This document shows positions 47,469 through 56,022 of a stretch of DNA of 64,000 nt, piece after piece. Numbering within the stretch: position 1 is the first letter of the stretch; every line of letters starts with the position of its first letter. The DNA comes from Gimesia alba (GTDB lineage: Bacteria; Planctomycetota; Planctomycetia; Planctomycetales; Planctomycetaceae): the NCBI RefSeq assembly GCF_007744675.1, contig NZ_CP036269.1:7075917-7139916 (forward strand), in the 5' to 3' direction. The position numbers and the translations under genes were made by a program. The notes beneath the pieces were generated by a model. It was not told the DNA's origin and made no database searches. It saw only the letters and a list, made by a program, of their open reading frames with translations.

Positions 47469-47505
47469 CCTTCCGGAATGAAACTCTCATCCGGAAGGTT
47501 TTTTT
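47469..47505 (+). terminator. Terminator after the BON gene
   Basis: CCTTCCGGA (47469-47477) pairs with TCCGGAAGG (47490-47498), then seven T. Confidence 0.85.
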
Positions 47506-47775
47506 ATAGGCGGAAGCCGCGGCTTGAGTCGCGTTTTCCCCCAACAACACTCAGCACAAGATTTATCCTTTAAATCGTTAAAATCGTCAAATTCTCACAA
47601 GATTGTCGAACAGACAGTCCGATAAGAAGAATATGGAATCATGTTCTTGCGAAACAGGCAGGATGCCAAGAGACAGAACATGACATCTCCTTACCAGAGC
47701 AAGATGCTCTCTAACACTGAAAACGGAGTTCTCCTTTTGAAATCAACTTCGTTAAAATCACCCGGAGGAAGAAGG

Positions 47776-48360
47776 ATGTTCAAAATCGGGAAGCAATTCA
47801 GCCGTGCTTTGCTTTTGGGCTGTGCCTGCTTGTTAACAATGAATGCCAGCGGTTGTACGCTGCTCAAAGGTGCGATCGAAGTGACCTACGCCGGCTCAGT
47901 CTTCTGGCGTACCACTCCTTTAATCCCTGTGACGGCCTACTGGTCACAGTTGATTGAAGACACATACTGGGAAGAAGAACGCTACGACAAAGTCCAGATC
48001 CTGGATCCGGTCGAAGGCGAACACGCTCCCCTGTTCTGTCTCGATCCTCCCAGTCCTGATGAAGTCATCAGAGCACTGCCAGATAAAACTGGTGGCGGAG
48101 TCTGGTTCCTGGCAGAAACGACTCGCAATAACGTCCGCATGGTGGTCGAACCTATTGTAGACCGCATTGGCGAATGCCGCTTCTACCCCATGGTCGGACC
48201 TGCTCGCCAGCACCACTGTCACTACAAGTGCACCGTGTACTACGACAAAACAATCCGTTCAGACTGGCCCGTTCCTTTCTCGAACACCGATCAGACCAAA
48301 GAAGTCGTTTACATCGACCACGACCACCTGATCCGCTGTGCCGGACCACAGTCCGAATAA
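47776..48360 (+). CDS. Small lipoprotein of unknown function
   Basis: 194 residues from ATG 47776, with GGAGG seven bases upstream; an open frame further upstream has no such site. The lipobox is in LLTMNASGC. The mature part has VTYAGSVFWRTTPLIPVTAYWS, several tryptophans, and a C-terminal half with many histidines and cysteines (HHCHYKCTVYYD, then DHDHLIRCAG) that could bind metal. No family recognised. A terminator hairpin follows. Confidence 0.6.
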   Translation: MFKIGKQFSRALLLGCACLLTMNASGCTLLKGAIEVTYAGSVFWRTTPLIPVTAYWSQLIEDTYWEEERYDKVQILDPVEGEHAPLFCLDPPSPDEVIRALPDKTGGGVWFLAETTRNNVRMVVEPIVDRIGECRFYPMVGPARQHHCHYKCTVYYDKTIRSDWPVPFSNTDQTKEVVYIDHDHLIRCAGPQSE

Positions 48361-48420
48361 GAAATCAGAGAAAACATGATTCGCTGATCAACCAGCAGAA
48401 TCCAAAACTACCCACCAGCA

Positions 48421-48460
48421 AAGCCGATGATTCTAACCGGGTGAAAGAATCATCGGCTTT
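48421..48460 (+). terminator. Terminator-type hairpin after the lipoprotein gene
   Basis: AAGCCGATGATTCT (48421-48434) pairs with AGAATCATCGGCTT (48446-48459), 14 pairs, then TTT-rich sequence. Confidence 0.75.
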
Positions 48461-48494
48461 CGCATGCGCTGAAATAGAAAACAACAATTTTATG

Positions 48495-48719
48495 GTAGGA
48501 GCGTGTCTAAGTGCTCGCCCGCCTGGTGAGATTCAATCTGGCCTGACTCTCCAATAGGAACCACAATAAACCGTTCGTATCCTTTCGTGCTTTTCATGGT
48601 AGTAAAAAACGTGTGCCACGTCGGGTGGCACCGTTGGCTTGCCCAACGGTGAAAAGAAAACCAACTGAACCAAGAAAAAACCAGTATGCCACGGTCCGGC
48701 CCGACCGGCCGTGCAAAGC
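48495..48719 (+). repeat. Composite repeat block 1 (modules A-B-C-D)
   Basis: Module A is like the head of the 140-bp repeat (GTGCTCGCCCGCCTGG); B includes GGAACCACAATAAACCGTTC; C includes GGTGGCACCGTTGGCTTGCC; D is the CCACGG...CCGTGC palindrome. Each has a near copy in block 2. Confidence 0.65.
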
Positions 48720-48749
48720 AATTCACGCCCCCAATAATTTCCGCTCGAT

Positions 48750-49295
48750 TTAGAACAGATGCCCCAACAGATCGACGATATGTGTTTCATCCCAGGGAAT
48801 GTCTCCAGAGATTCGCTTTACCAGCATGCAATCCGTCAATTTCCGTTTGATCAACCCAATACTGTGACCTTCATCAATTCCGAACCAGACACAATCATTT
48901 TGAAATAATGTGTAACCAGCGTTCTGATACAGTTTGTGCTCATCGGCGAACAGCAAACAAAAGTGGATGCCGTTTGCGGCTGCTTTTTCCTCGACCGCTC
49001 TCAGCAATTCCGTCGCCACTCCCTGTCGTCGTGCTTCTTCTTTGACACACAGGTCGACGATGCCAAAGATGGAAGCCCATTGATCGCCAATCCTGATCGC
49101 GCGATGCTCAAGCCCCAAATGTCCGACGAGGTCTCCGTCAGAATAGGCTAAGAGCCTTTCTTGCGACATCTGTTTAAAGAAAATCCGTTCTTCGAAATAG
49201 CCGGGAAAACAATCATTGAGTAGTGACAGAATTTGAGACCGTTGGCGATCACTTAATTCATATTCGTTAATCTGAATCAGTTTCAGTTCCCGCAT
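48750..49295 (-). CDS. GNAT-family N-acetyltransferase
   Basis: 181 residues. The GNAT core is visible: strand LLAYSDGDLVGHLGLEHRAI, then VDLCVKEEARRQGVATELL with the acetyl-CoA loop (RRQGVA), then IHFCLLFADEHKLYQNAGYTLF. The N-terminal LIQINEYELSDRQRSQILSL resembles aminoglycoside 2'-N-acetyltransferase-like members. The acceptor is unknown. The gene sits between two similar repeat blocks (48495-48719 and 49446-49853), so the whole could have arisen by recombination between repeats. Confidence 0.8.
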   Translation of the reverse strand: MRELKLIQINEYELSDRQRSQILSLLNDCFPGYFEERIFFKQMSQERLLAYSDGDLVGHLGLEHRAIRIGDQWASIFGIVDLCVKEEARRQGVATELLRAVEEKAAANGIHFCLLFADEHKLYQNAGYTLFQNDCVWFGIDEGHSIGLIKRKLTDCMLVKRISGDIPWDETHIVDLLGHLF

Positions 49296-50034
49296 TCTGC
49301 AAACCTCAAATCAGTTCCAGCGATGTTCGTTTCTCAAGATTCGACTTTAACTGAGCAAGAGTGATTGCGAAAGTGCCATCGAATAACGGTAGAAATAAAA
49401 AAGACGTTCATCCATTCCGACCTTGATGTGACATCTCACTTCCTCGTAGGGGCGAGTCTATGTGCTCGCCCGCCTGTCGAGACACAACGCTGTCTAAATC
49501 TCCGAACGGAACCACAATAAACCGTTCGTGCCCTTTCGTGCTTTTCGTGGTAGATAAAGAACCATGAACCACAGCCCGGATTCTGTTCGAAGCGATCCGT
49601 TCACAAACCATGAGCGGGTCGGCACTAGCCGCCATTGTTGTGGTCGGTTTCCTGGTACAAAAACGGTGGCTAGCGCCATTCTGCTCACAGTAGGTACGCT
49701 TTCGTAGTAATAAAAACGAACAGTTTCGATTTTCAGTTCCAGACAACACATCCATGTGCCACGGTGGGTGGCACCGTTGGCTTGCCCAACGGTGAAAAGA
49801 AAACACACCTATCCACTATTTTGGGTAGGCCTGGCTCGACCGGCTGTGCAAAGCGATTCACGGTTCGATGGCACCATCGGCTTGCCAACAGTGCTCAGGA
49901 CAATATACCCGACAAGTACCGCGTTCGGTCACTCATCAAGACAAAACTTGAAACACGCCTTAACGACCACATACAATACTCATTCCTCTCAACAAGAGTC
50001 TGGTCATCCAACCATCCAGTAATGGGAATGCCGC
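49296..50034. other. Intergenic region: repeat block 2
   Basis: About 740 bases, mainly composite repeat block 2. Open frames in it (for example 49764-50249) run through repeats and into another gene in the wrong frame and are not called. Confidence 0.55.
49446..49853 (+). repeat. Composite repeat block 2 (modules A-B-C-D)
   Basis: A at 49446-49490, B at 49508-49553, C at 49756-49805, D at 49827-49853, the same order and strand as block 1, with about 200 unrelated bases between B and C. Together the blocks flank the GNAT gene as direct repeats. Confidence 0.65.
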
Positions 50035-50520
50035 ATGAGTTTCAGCTACATTCTTGCCCCGGTCACACAAGAATTTCTCGAATGGGGACAGCAGTGCGGC
50101 GTGCCGATTTCGCTGGAGACGCCCCACGGGCGGTCAGTCACCAAAGCCGAGCTCGCCGCGGTACTGGAATCCTTGGACGGCTTCACATTCCAGATAAAAG
50201 GCACGGAAGACGACTTCCACGCCCAGGTCGATTCAATCGAAACGGTTGACTGGGAATACGAGTCCGCCGATCCCGTCATGAACCAAGCCTTCGCCGGCAC
50301 CCACACCAGCCCGAAGGAATCCGTCAGCATCGAACGACTCCATCCCCAAAACCAAAGCCCGTCTCTCAGCTTTCACGGCGACATCACACTCATCATCCGC
50401 ATCGCCCAAAACCTCGCCAGACAATGCGGCCCCCAAACTGCCTTCGCCACCTGCGACGGCATCCCCGCCTTCTTCCTGCCCGATATTGAGACACCGGTGT
50501 GGAATGAACCCTGGATTTGA
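50035..50520 (+). CDS. Small protein of unknown function
   Basis: 161 residues, not recognised. It begins MSFSYILAPVTQEFLEWGQQ and is hydrophilic with no signal or membrane helix; two predicted helices and several strands. Phrases such as LESLDGFTFQIKG, SLSFHGDITLIIRIAQNLARQ and GPQTAFATCDGIPAFF suggest a compact alpha/beta protein. It resembles small immunity-type proteins in size and composition, but nothing in the sequence proves that. The repeat block lies just upstream. Confidence 0.55.
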   Translation: MSFSYILAPVTQEFLEWGQQCGVPISLETPHGRSVTKAELAAVLESLDGFTFQIKGTEDDFHAQVDSIETVDWEYESADPVMNQAFAGTHTSPKESVSIERLHPQNQSPSLSFHGDITLIIRIAQNLARQCGPQTAFATCDGIPAFFLPDIETPVWNEPWI

Positions 50521-50579
50521 GAGAATGGAAGTATCAGCTTCAAAGATAAATGAACCTGCCACTTTTTTCACGCCCCCCT

Positions 50580-52028
50580 TTATTCCGGGGTGGATACTTT
50601 CAACGGCGGTCGGTAGATCCGGAAGGCTTTGATCGGCAGTTTGCCTTTGGCCTTTGGCGTGAGGGTTAGACTGTGGTCGCCGTTTTTCATGCCCTGCGCG
50701 AGCATCGTGGAATATTCTTTGGCAGGGTCTGTGACCGTCGGCGATTCCCAGACGTCCACAAACAGAGGTTTGGTTTCCCAGGTGACCTTATAATCTTTCG
50801 GCAGACTCTGTTTGCGATAACGCAGGGACCAGTTCACCATCCACATCCGGGGTTCAATCACCACGCGACCGGAGTTGGAAACAAAACGTGTTTTGTGATC
50901 GCCCGTGCCGTCGGGGCCCGTTTGGGAACCGCTGACTTCATACCGCAACACATCCTTTTCCAGATCGCATTCGAGGATGCGCGCGGTCCAGGTTTCCACC
51001 TGCAGCGGGGCCCGATGATCGATGCGATTGAAAGCCGGACGTCCCGCGACCGGCGTCGGGCTGGGACGCGTGTGATAATAGAGCTCCGGGAACCGCGAAG
51101 GAGATTTCCCGTCCAGCAGCACGGCTGCTTGGGCCGCGTCTCCCGGAGCCGCGATCACGTCGATGCGGTTGCCCTTAAACTTCAGCGTCAGAGAGCCGTC
51201 GTCTTTGTGCTGGACACGCGGGTCATTTACGGGGACATCGGTAACGAGGTCTTTCCATTTGTCATCAGGAAAACCGGCATCATAACGCAGATGCGGCTTG
51301 ACCAGTTCGGCGATGAGGAAGTTCCCTAATTTGTTCGGGTGCACCGTGTCGCGGAGCGTGTCTTTCACCACCAGGTTATTTTTTTTCAGATAGCCCTGCA
51401 TACCGGTCCGCACGTCGGCCACTTCACAATCGAGTTCCCGCCCCAGACGATGGTAGAGATCGGAAATCGCCTGATCCTGCGCGTCTTTGGCCAGCACGTC
51501 GGGATGTTGCGGGTCGCCGTCCGGCGGCACCGTCTTCGGCCACCGCAGATTACTGGTCCAGAGCAAAACCTCAGCGGTCGTCCGCTGACGGATGCGGCGG
51601 ATGATTTTTTCCTGGTGACCGCTTTCCACCCCGGCCCAGACATGAAAGATCACCAGATCCGGGTAGAAAGGATACAGATCAAATTCGGCGGTGTTGATCA
51701 GCACCGGCCCTCCGTAACCGCCAATGGCCCGATTTTCGATTTCAAGGTCGGCGTGCGGAAACCGCTGACGCAGGTCATCCGCCACATCCTGCCACCACGG
51801 ATTGCGGGTCACAGACTGACCATAAAACAGAATCCGCACCCGATTCCGTTTCTCCGGCGTACTGGTCGCCAGCAACGTCATCGTCCGCTGAATATTCGCA
51901 CCGAAGGTGGCCGGATCGCCGGCGGGTTTCACCGGAGCGAATTTTGCGGTTTGCTGAGCCAACAGGTCAGGACTGCAGGCGACCAGGGCCAGAGACAGAA
52001 TCAACGTGGACCGTAACAGCTGCATCAT
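50580..52028 (-). CDS. SGNH/GDSL-like hydrolase, exported
   Basis: 482 residues from ATG 52028 (GAGGA five bases upstream; a longer frame reaches 52094). A signal or lipoprotein-type N-terminus (LILSLALVAC) leads to the hydrolase part. RILFYGQSVTRNPWW holds the block I serine region (GQS), NRAIGGYGG the block II glycines, LVIFHVWAG a block III-like segment, and DTVHPNKLGNFLIA block V with the aspartate and histidine. The last 170 residues are a beta-rich domain. It should be a periplasmic or surface esterase, perhaps on acetylated polysaccharide; substrate inferred only. Confidence 0.75.
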   Translation of the reverse strand: MMQLLRSTLILSLALVACSPDLLAQQTAKFAPVKPAGDPATFGANIQRTMTLLATSTPEKRNRVRILFYGQSVTRNPWWQDVADDLRQRFPHADLEIENRAIGGYGGPVLINTAEFDLYPFYPDLVIFHVWAGVESGHQEKIIRRIRQRTTAEVLLWTSNLRWPKTVPPDGDPQHPDVLAKDAQDQAISDLYHRLGRELDCEVADVRTGMQGYLKKNNLVVKDTLRDTVHPNKLGNFLIAELVKPHLRYDAGFPDDKWKDLVTDVPVNDPRVQHKDDGSLTLKFKGNRIDVIAAPGDAAQAAVLLDGKSPSRFPELYYHTRPSPTPVAGRPAFNRIDHRAPLQVETWTARILECDLEKDVLRYEVSGSQTGPDGTGDHKTRFVSNSGRVVIEPRMWMVNWSLRYRKQSLPKDYKVTWETKPLFVDVWESPTVTDPAKEYSTMLAQGMKNGDHSLTLTPKAKGKLPIKAFRIYRPPLKVSTPE

Positions 52029-52094
52029 AGGGTTCCTCAGGCGGAGTCGATTAACAGGGGGCAGGCAGAGACGCACGGGGCAACGCGTCGCCAC

Positions 52095-52491
52095 GTGGTT
52101 TCTGACTGGGGGAATTATTGTGTCTGTGGTTCTATGAGAATCGAAATTGGGGCGGGTGGCAACTGTGGGGAGGGAATTTGGGGTGGGGATTTAATGAACC
52201 GATGTGATAGGTTTAGTGTCAGCGTTTGCAGACACTACGGTTACACCCACACTCTGCTATAAATCTTTATTTTAATCAGGTCGAAAACAAATAGAAATAT
52301 CAGGATTGATATTTCCCAACGTCTCAATGGTGACTTCCTATAAAACAACAATTTGAAACACAGAAACCCCGACGACATAAGAGAATAGATAGATTTGATA
52401 AAGGAGTTTTGTGACTTTACTCCTTCAGTGAGTTACAATTGTTTGTAGGATTGGGCTCAAAACGGGTGACAGAATACTCAGGTAAAAAATA
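52095..52491. other. Intergenic region at the left edge of the accessory island
   Basis: About 400 bases between divergent genes; base composition turns markedly A+T-rich from about 52250. No Xre-type antitoxin open frame is visible before the RES gene. Confidence 0.5.
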
Positions 52492-53421
52492 ATGATTCCG
52501 AGAGATAAAAATCCTGAAAGCTGGGCAAATGAGTTGGGAGATCGCATTAATGGTTGCGAGATTTGCCAATACCATGAAGCTATGAATAGTTATATGTCAC
52601 TTGGTGAATTTCTTGAAGAAAATTACGTTCCAGCGGAATTATGTGAAGATACAACACACTTTCTCTCCTGTAGTTGTGGAAATAAACTCGACCTATGTAC
52701 TTTGATTGTTATCGACTCGCCTGAGATCCAAGTCGATGAGTATGCCGGAGAGAGATTCGGTTATTGGGCTGCTGAAAATAATCAGCGAATCAACGAATTT
52801 GTTAACGTCTTAAAACACTCTCCAGAGATTGCAACCAAGCATGATGTTGGTAAAGAAATATTCAAGCAGCTTGAATTATTTCCCACATGTGAAGTATCAG
52901 GACATTGGTGGCGAGCACAATCTATTCCTGAATGTGATTGTCCTCCAATAGTTAAACGACTCTCTCCACGAACAGAACCATCCCAGAGTAACGGGAGATT
53001 TAATAGCCCAGGCCAACCTACATTTTACTTAGCATCGAACCGAGAGTCTGCTGTTGCAGAAGCAGAGAAGTATCAAAAGCTAGGTGAGGAGATCTGGGTT
53101 CTCCAATTCGACCTTACAAAAATTGATACGATTGTGGATCTAGTAGCTCCTTCATTGCGAACGGATTCGTTTCGAAAATCATGGATACCAGATTTGTTTG
53201 CTGGATTACTATGGTGCGATGGGCTGGTCCAGCAAAATAAAAAAGGAAATCCAGAGCCATATTTGCTTACTCAGTTTATTGCAAAAACAGCGATTTCCCA
53301 TGGAATTAAGGGGGTCAAAGTAAATAGTCAGTTACACTCTGGTATTAATCTAATTTTGTTTGGCTGGGATCTGAATAATATGCAACCAATTGGTCAACCA
53401 GAATACTTCAAAGGGTTATAG
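52492..53421 (+). CDS. RES-domain protein (NAD+-consuming toxin-like)
   Basis: 309 residues. The C-terminal half (about 138-295) has the RES family marks: Arg141 in WWRAQS, GRFNSPGQPTFYLASN (168-183), Glu190 in SAVAEAEKY, and VNSQLHSG with Ser279 or Ser283. In studied members the Arg, Glu and Ser are the catalytic trio of an ADP-ribosyltransferase-like fold that destroys NAD+. The N-terminal 70 residues have six cysteines (22, 25, 51, 60, 62, 69) as in CEIC and CSCG, a possible zinc-binding unit before the toxin part, and it lacks an Xre partner in front. Codon use is A+T-rich compared with most of the window. Start at ATG preceded by CAGGTAAAAAATA. Confidence 0.75.
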   Translation: MIPRDKNPESWANELGDRINGCEICQYHEAMNSYMSLGEFLEENYVPAELCEDTTHFLSCSCGNKLDLCTLIVIDSPEIQVDEYAGERFGYWAAENNQRINEFVNVLKHSPEIATKHDVGKEIFKQLELFPTCEVSGHWWRAQSIPECDCPPIVKRLSPRTEPSQSNGRFNSPGQPTFYLASNRESAVAEAEKYQKLGEEIWVLQFDLTKIDTIVDLVAPSLRTDSFRKSWIPDLFAGLLWCDGLVQQNKKGNPEPYLLTQFIAKTAISHGIKGVKVNSQLHSGINLILFGWDLNNMQPIGQPEYFKGL

Positions 53422-53635
53422 TAAGGATGAAATAGAAGATTTCGGATGCAATAAAGTCCAGCTACATTTCTTCCTTCTGAGAAACACATTCGCAATCCCA
53501 TAAGATAAAGTTAGACTGCAATGCAGGATTTTCAGGGAGTTAGAACCCATCGATACTAAAACTAATGCCGCTAATCATCTCAATGCGATAAGTGCGATTC
53601 ATCTTAGACACGCGCACGCAATTGGGCGCCTTCAG

Positions 53636-54346
53636 TTGCTTGCTGAAGTTGCTCGTTTGGGACGTGATTACATACCTGTTCTAAAGACGATCGCTAAGGA
53701 GAAGCCATCCACCAGTCCTCTTGAGAAGTACGCTGAAGAGCAGTCGCCGAACTTCTACGATCTCTATGCTTTGGTTGCAATCCGACTTTGGTCAATCCTT
53801 GAAGCTTATATCCGTGATATTTCCTGTCACGTAATTGAACACGTTCCTGAAGTCCGTCAGCGTAAAGAATTCTCTAAACTGAAAGCTCCTATCGTTGATT
53901 TCCTTAACACGACGAACCAAGAGCAAGCAGATTATCTTTATGAATTAATTGAGGCAAATTGTACTGGGGCTCTTAAGTCTGGTGTAGGACGTTTTGAAGC
54001 TGTATTGTCTTCTCTTGGCTATGATGGACCAGTGGACGATACGGTTCGGGATGAACTCTATCATCTAAGTCGTTTACGAAATTGCATTGCTCACAACGAT
54101 GGTATTGTTGATAAAAAACTTATAGGAGGATGTCCTTGGTGGAAGGGAAACGAAGGCACTCGTGTGGGGATTACTGCTGCAATGGCTCGTAAATTTTTGT
54201 ATGCAGTGTCTTGGTATATGTTGGAAGTTGAACGTCGTGCATTACCTTCTAATTTTGATCATTTAGATAAACTTGAAAAAAAACAAACAGAATATCTTCA
54301 AGAACTTAATAGCGAATACATACCTGGGAGATTCCCATTTAGCTAA
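53636..54346 (+). CDS. HEPN-like protein, start codon unclear
   Basis: 236 residues if read from TTG 53636, the only standard start in frame. The frame stays open back to 53504, giving plausible protein (DTKTNAANHLNAISAIHLRH) before it. An AGGGAG precedes an ATC at 53549 at normal spacing, so a lost ATG (ATG to ATC) or a small frameshift (the ATG at 53521 runs out of frame) may explain the missing start. The C-terminal helix bundle has LRNCIAHNDGIVD, with Arg148-Asn149 and His153, the R-X4-H motif of HEPN ribonucleases of the MAE_28990/RiboL-PSP type. Similar in codon use to the RES gene 215 bases upstream; the two may work together. Confidence 0.6.
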   Translation: MLAEVARLGRDYIPVLKTIAKEKPSTSPLEKYAEEQSPNFYDLYALVAIRLWSILEAYIRDISCHVIEHVPEVRQRKEFSKLKAPIVDFLNTTNQEQADYLYELIEANCTGALKSGVGRFEAVLSSLGYDGPVDDTVRDELYHLSRLRNCIAHNDGIVDKKLIGGCPWWKGNEGTRVGITAAMARKFLYAVSWYMLEVERRALPSNFDHLDKLEKKQTEYLQELNSEYIPGRFPFS

Positions 54347-54447
54347 CGACCGAAGAATAAAATGAACCCACTTTAGTTTCAGATTAATTTGCTATTTATG
54401 GATGTAAAACCAAAATAATAGATTATGGGACCTTGAGTTTATCCTTC

Positions 54448-54927
54448 TCAATAACCGATTAGTAATAATTTATATGGCAACGCAAATCGAGAATGTCCGA
54501 ACAATGCCTCTGCAACATTCCTTGTATTGAAGAAATCACTGCTTGAAGTCTCTCGACCACCAGATTTATATTTGTAACTAAGTGGGACTGCGAGTGACAA
54601 AATATCTACTTGAACCATGACCATGGCTTGAACTAGATCACGATAAACAGCATTTCCCATCCAAGCTCTCCCGGCTTCCACTTCAAGACCACATCGCCAA
54701 CCAGCATGATATGCATCTATCTCATACTTTAGAGTTGGTTGTCCTTGCTCACCATAAAACACAGGACGTTCAATCTTTTGATCTCGAGACTTACCACTCT
54801 CAACTTCAAAGCCAATATCAATCAAATCGGGACGTATTTTTGTGAGTACTTCGTCACTAGTGAGTCCTTTTTTTAAATTGACCGTCGATATTTCTGGTAA
54901 GTGTTTCTCAAAGGCACTAGAGGGCAT
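54448..54927 (-). pseudogene. PD-(D/E)XK nuclease-like gene, 3' part cut off by IS5-type element
   Basis: This frame gives 159 residues from an ATG at 54927 that lies inside the IS end, so the first three residues are not native. Removing the element 54920-55855 and one TA target copy joins it in frame to a start at GTG 55925 (AAGAG six bases upstream), a 179-residue protein of 180 codons. The native part includes YEIDAYHAGWRCGLEVEAGRAW, an aspartate and Glu-X-Glu spacing that fits a PD-(D/E)XK nuclease core (BglII-like is my impression), then WMGNAVYRDLVQAMVMVQVD. It would be the last gene of the methyltransferase-AlkB operon on this strand, ending convergent with the HEPN-like gene. Confidence 0.6.
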
Positions 54928-54928
54928 C

Positions 54929-55330
54929 TCAAAACCTTTTTAATAGTGTAAATAAACACCCAAGAATTACAAAGCTTTCGTAGAGGTAATCGTGATATTC
55001 CCAGCGCGTGACAATGCGACGATAGTTGTGGAGCCAGGCAATACTGCGTTCCACAATCCAACGTCGTTTGAAGCGTGGAAGCTTTCGACCATCTTGCGTC
55101 GGCGGTTTGACTCTCGATTTTCGATGCGGGCAGATCAGATCGATATTCTTTTCCATCAGCCGTTTGCGCAACGAGTCCGAATCGGCGGCTTTGTCATAAA
55201 CAAGTCGCTCGGGTTGTCGATTTTGCAATGTGATTTTTTCAAGCAGCGGTTCGATCAGCTTGACTTCGCTACGACGGGCCGATTCTGTGTCGATCGCCAC
55301 AGGTGTCCCGTGACGATCGACAAAAATCAT
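54929..55330 (-). CDS. IS5-family transposase, second frame
   Basis: 133 residues by its own ATG, but the true protein is most likely a fusion with the first frame by -1 frameshifting at the A7 run (RC of 55378-55384); in that frame it continues as RRGKGTKVMIFVDRHGTPVAID. The catalytic residues of the DDE nuclease are visible: VYDKAADSD and WIVERSIAWLHN, with the fixed phrase RHGTPVAIDT. It ends GCLFTLLKRF just inside the element. Confidence 0.85.
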   Translation of the reverse strand: MIFVDRHGTPVAIDTESARRSEVKLIEPLLEKITLQNRQPERLVYDKAADSDSLRKRLMEKNIDLICPHRKSRVKPPTQDGRKLPRFKRRWIVERSIAWLHNYRRIVTRWEYHDYLYESFVILGCLFTLLKRF

Positions 55331-55773
55331 GACCTTTGTGCCTTTGCCACGACGAGTCGGGCCAACTCTTCTACCCCTTTTTTTGCCGAGGCAAAAGTGC
55401 CATCAGCAAAGGTTTCCGAGAAATCAATCTGGCCAGCATCATCCATTCGTTCCAAGATGATTTGCCAGGCAGATAAGAGCCGCCCTTCGATCGTCCATTG
55501 CTGGAAACGTCGATGGCACGTCGCTTTTGAGGGATACTCTCTTGGTAAATCTTTCCATCGTGCTCCTGTCACCAAAATCCAGAGAATGCCTTCCAGGCAA
55601 TCTCGTGGATGGGCTTTTGGACGTCCTCCCTTTTTGGAAGGGGGAGTCCAGGGAAACAGTTTTGCGACTAAAGACCATTGTTTATCGGTCAAAACGACCG
55701 GGCGTTCCGTCCTGGACGCTGTTTTTGTGGAAACCCGTTTTCGTTTGGGCCACCAGACCAGCGTCATATACAT
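55327..55773 (-). CDS. IS5-family transposase, first frame
   Basis: 148 residues starting MYMTLVWWPKRK, with the IS5/IS427 N-terminal domain (LTDKQWSLVAKLFPWTPPS, then GGRPKAHPRDCLEGILWIL and FQQWTIEGRLL). It ends in an alternative frame after DGTFASAKK; the first catalytic Asp is in FADGTFAS. The A7 run at 55378-55384 (as T7 on the + strand) precedes a switch into the second frame (GPTRRGKGTK), consistent with programmed -1 frameshifting. Confidence 0.85.
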   Translation of the reverse strand: MYMTLVWWPKRKRVSTKTASRTERPVVLTDKQWSLVAKLFPWTPPSKKGGRPKAHPRDCLEGILWILVTGARWKDLPREYPSKATCHRRFQQWTIEGRLLSAWQIILERMDDAGQIDFSETFADGTFASAKKGVEELARLVVAKAQRS

Positions 55774-55857
55774 AAGAAATTCTCCTTTCAGGAGAACACT
55801 TCATGCAAAAGACGCGCCAAACCGTTCACTTTTTTTGACGTTATGAGACAACCTCTA

Positions 55858-55925
55858 ATGATTTGAGTTACAAATCTGGGTGGTGGTTCCGTACGAGGAT
55901 AGAAGTGATATTTAATGTTTTCCAC
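55858..55925 (-). pseudogene. 5' fragment of the nuclease-like gene
   Basis: Starts at GTG 55925 (AAGAG six bases before) and encodes MENIKYHFYPRTEPPPRF then VTQII before meeting the IS5-type element. It joins in frame with 54448-54919. The gap from the AlkB stop (56023) to this GTG is 97 bases. Confidence 0.6.
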
Positions 55926-56022
55926 GGTATGCTCTTAAAGACTTTTCTGATCCAATGACCCGAAAAGTATTTTTGTTTGTATGATTTCTTGCTTACTTAC
56001 TTAGACTCTTCGTGTGCATAAT

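Larger units (their letters stand above)
48361..48749. other. Intergenic region: terminator then repeat block 1
   Basis: Holds the lipoprotein terminator and modules A (48495-48533), B (48557-48602), C (48613-48661) and D (48684-48719) of the composite repeat. The same four modules recur in the same order at 49446-49853. Confidence 0.6.
54920..55855 (-). mobile_element. IS5-family (IS427-type) insertion sequence
   Basis: 936 bases. The ends are imperfect inverted repeats: GAGGGCATCTCAAAAC on the left, and GAGGTTGTCTCATAAC as reverse complement of the right end. A TA stands on each side (54918-54919 and 55856-55857), a typical IS427 target duplication. It contains two overlapping transposase frames read leftward, with an A7 slippery run between them. 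It splits the nuclease-like gene. Confidence 0.85.

Noticed and set aside
49764-50249. 161-codon frame overlapping the 50035-50520 gene
   Set aside because: Runs through repeat modules and then out of frame inside a better open frame.
50673-52016. Two + strand frames (218 and 225 codons) opposite the SGNH hydrolase
   Set aside because: Shadows of a gene with signal peptide and GDSL-type blocks.
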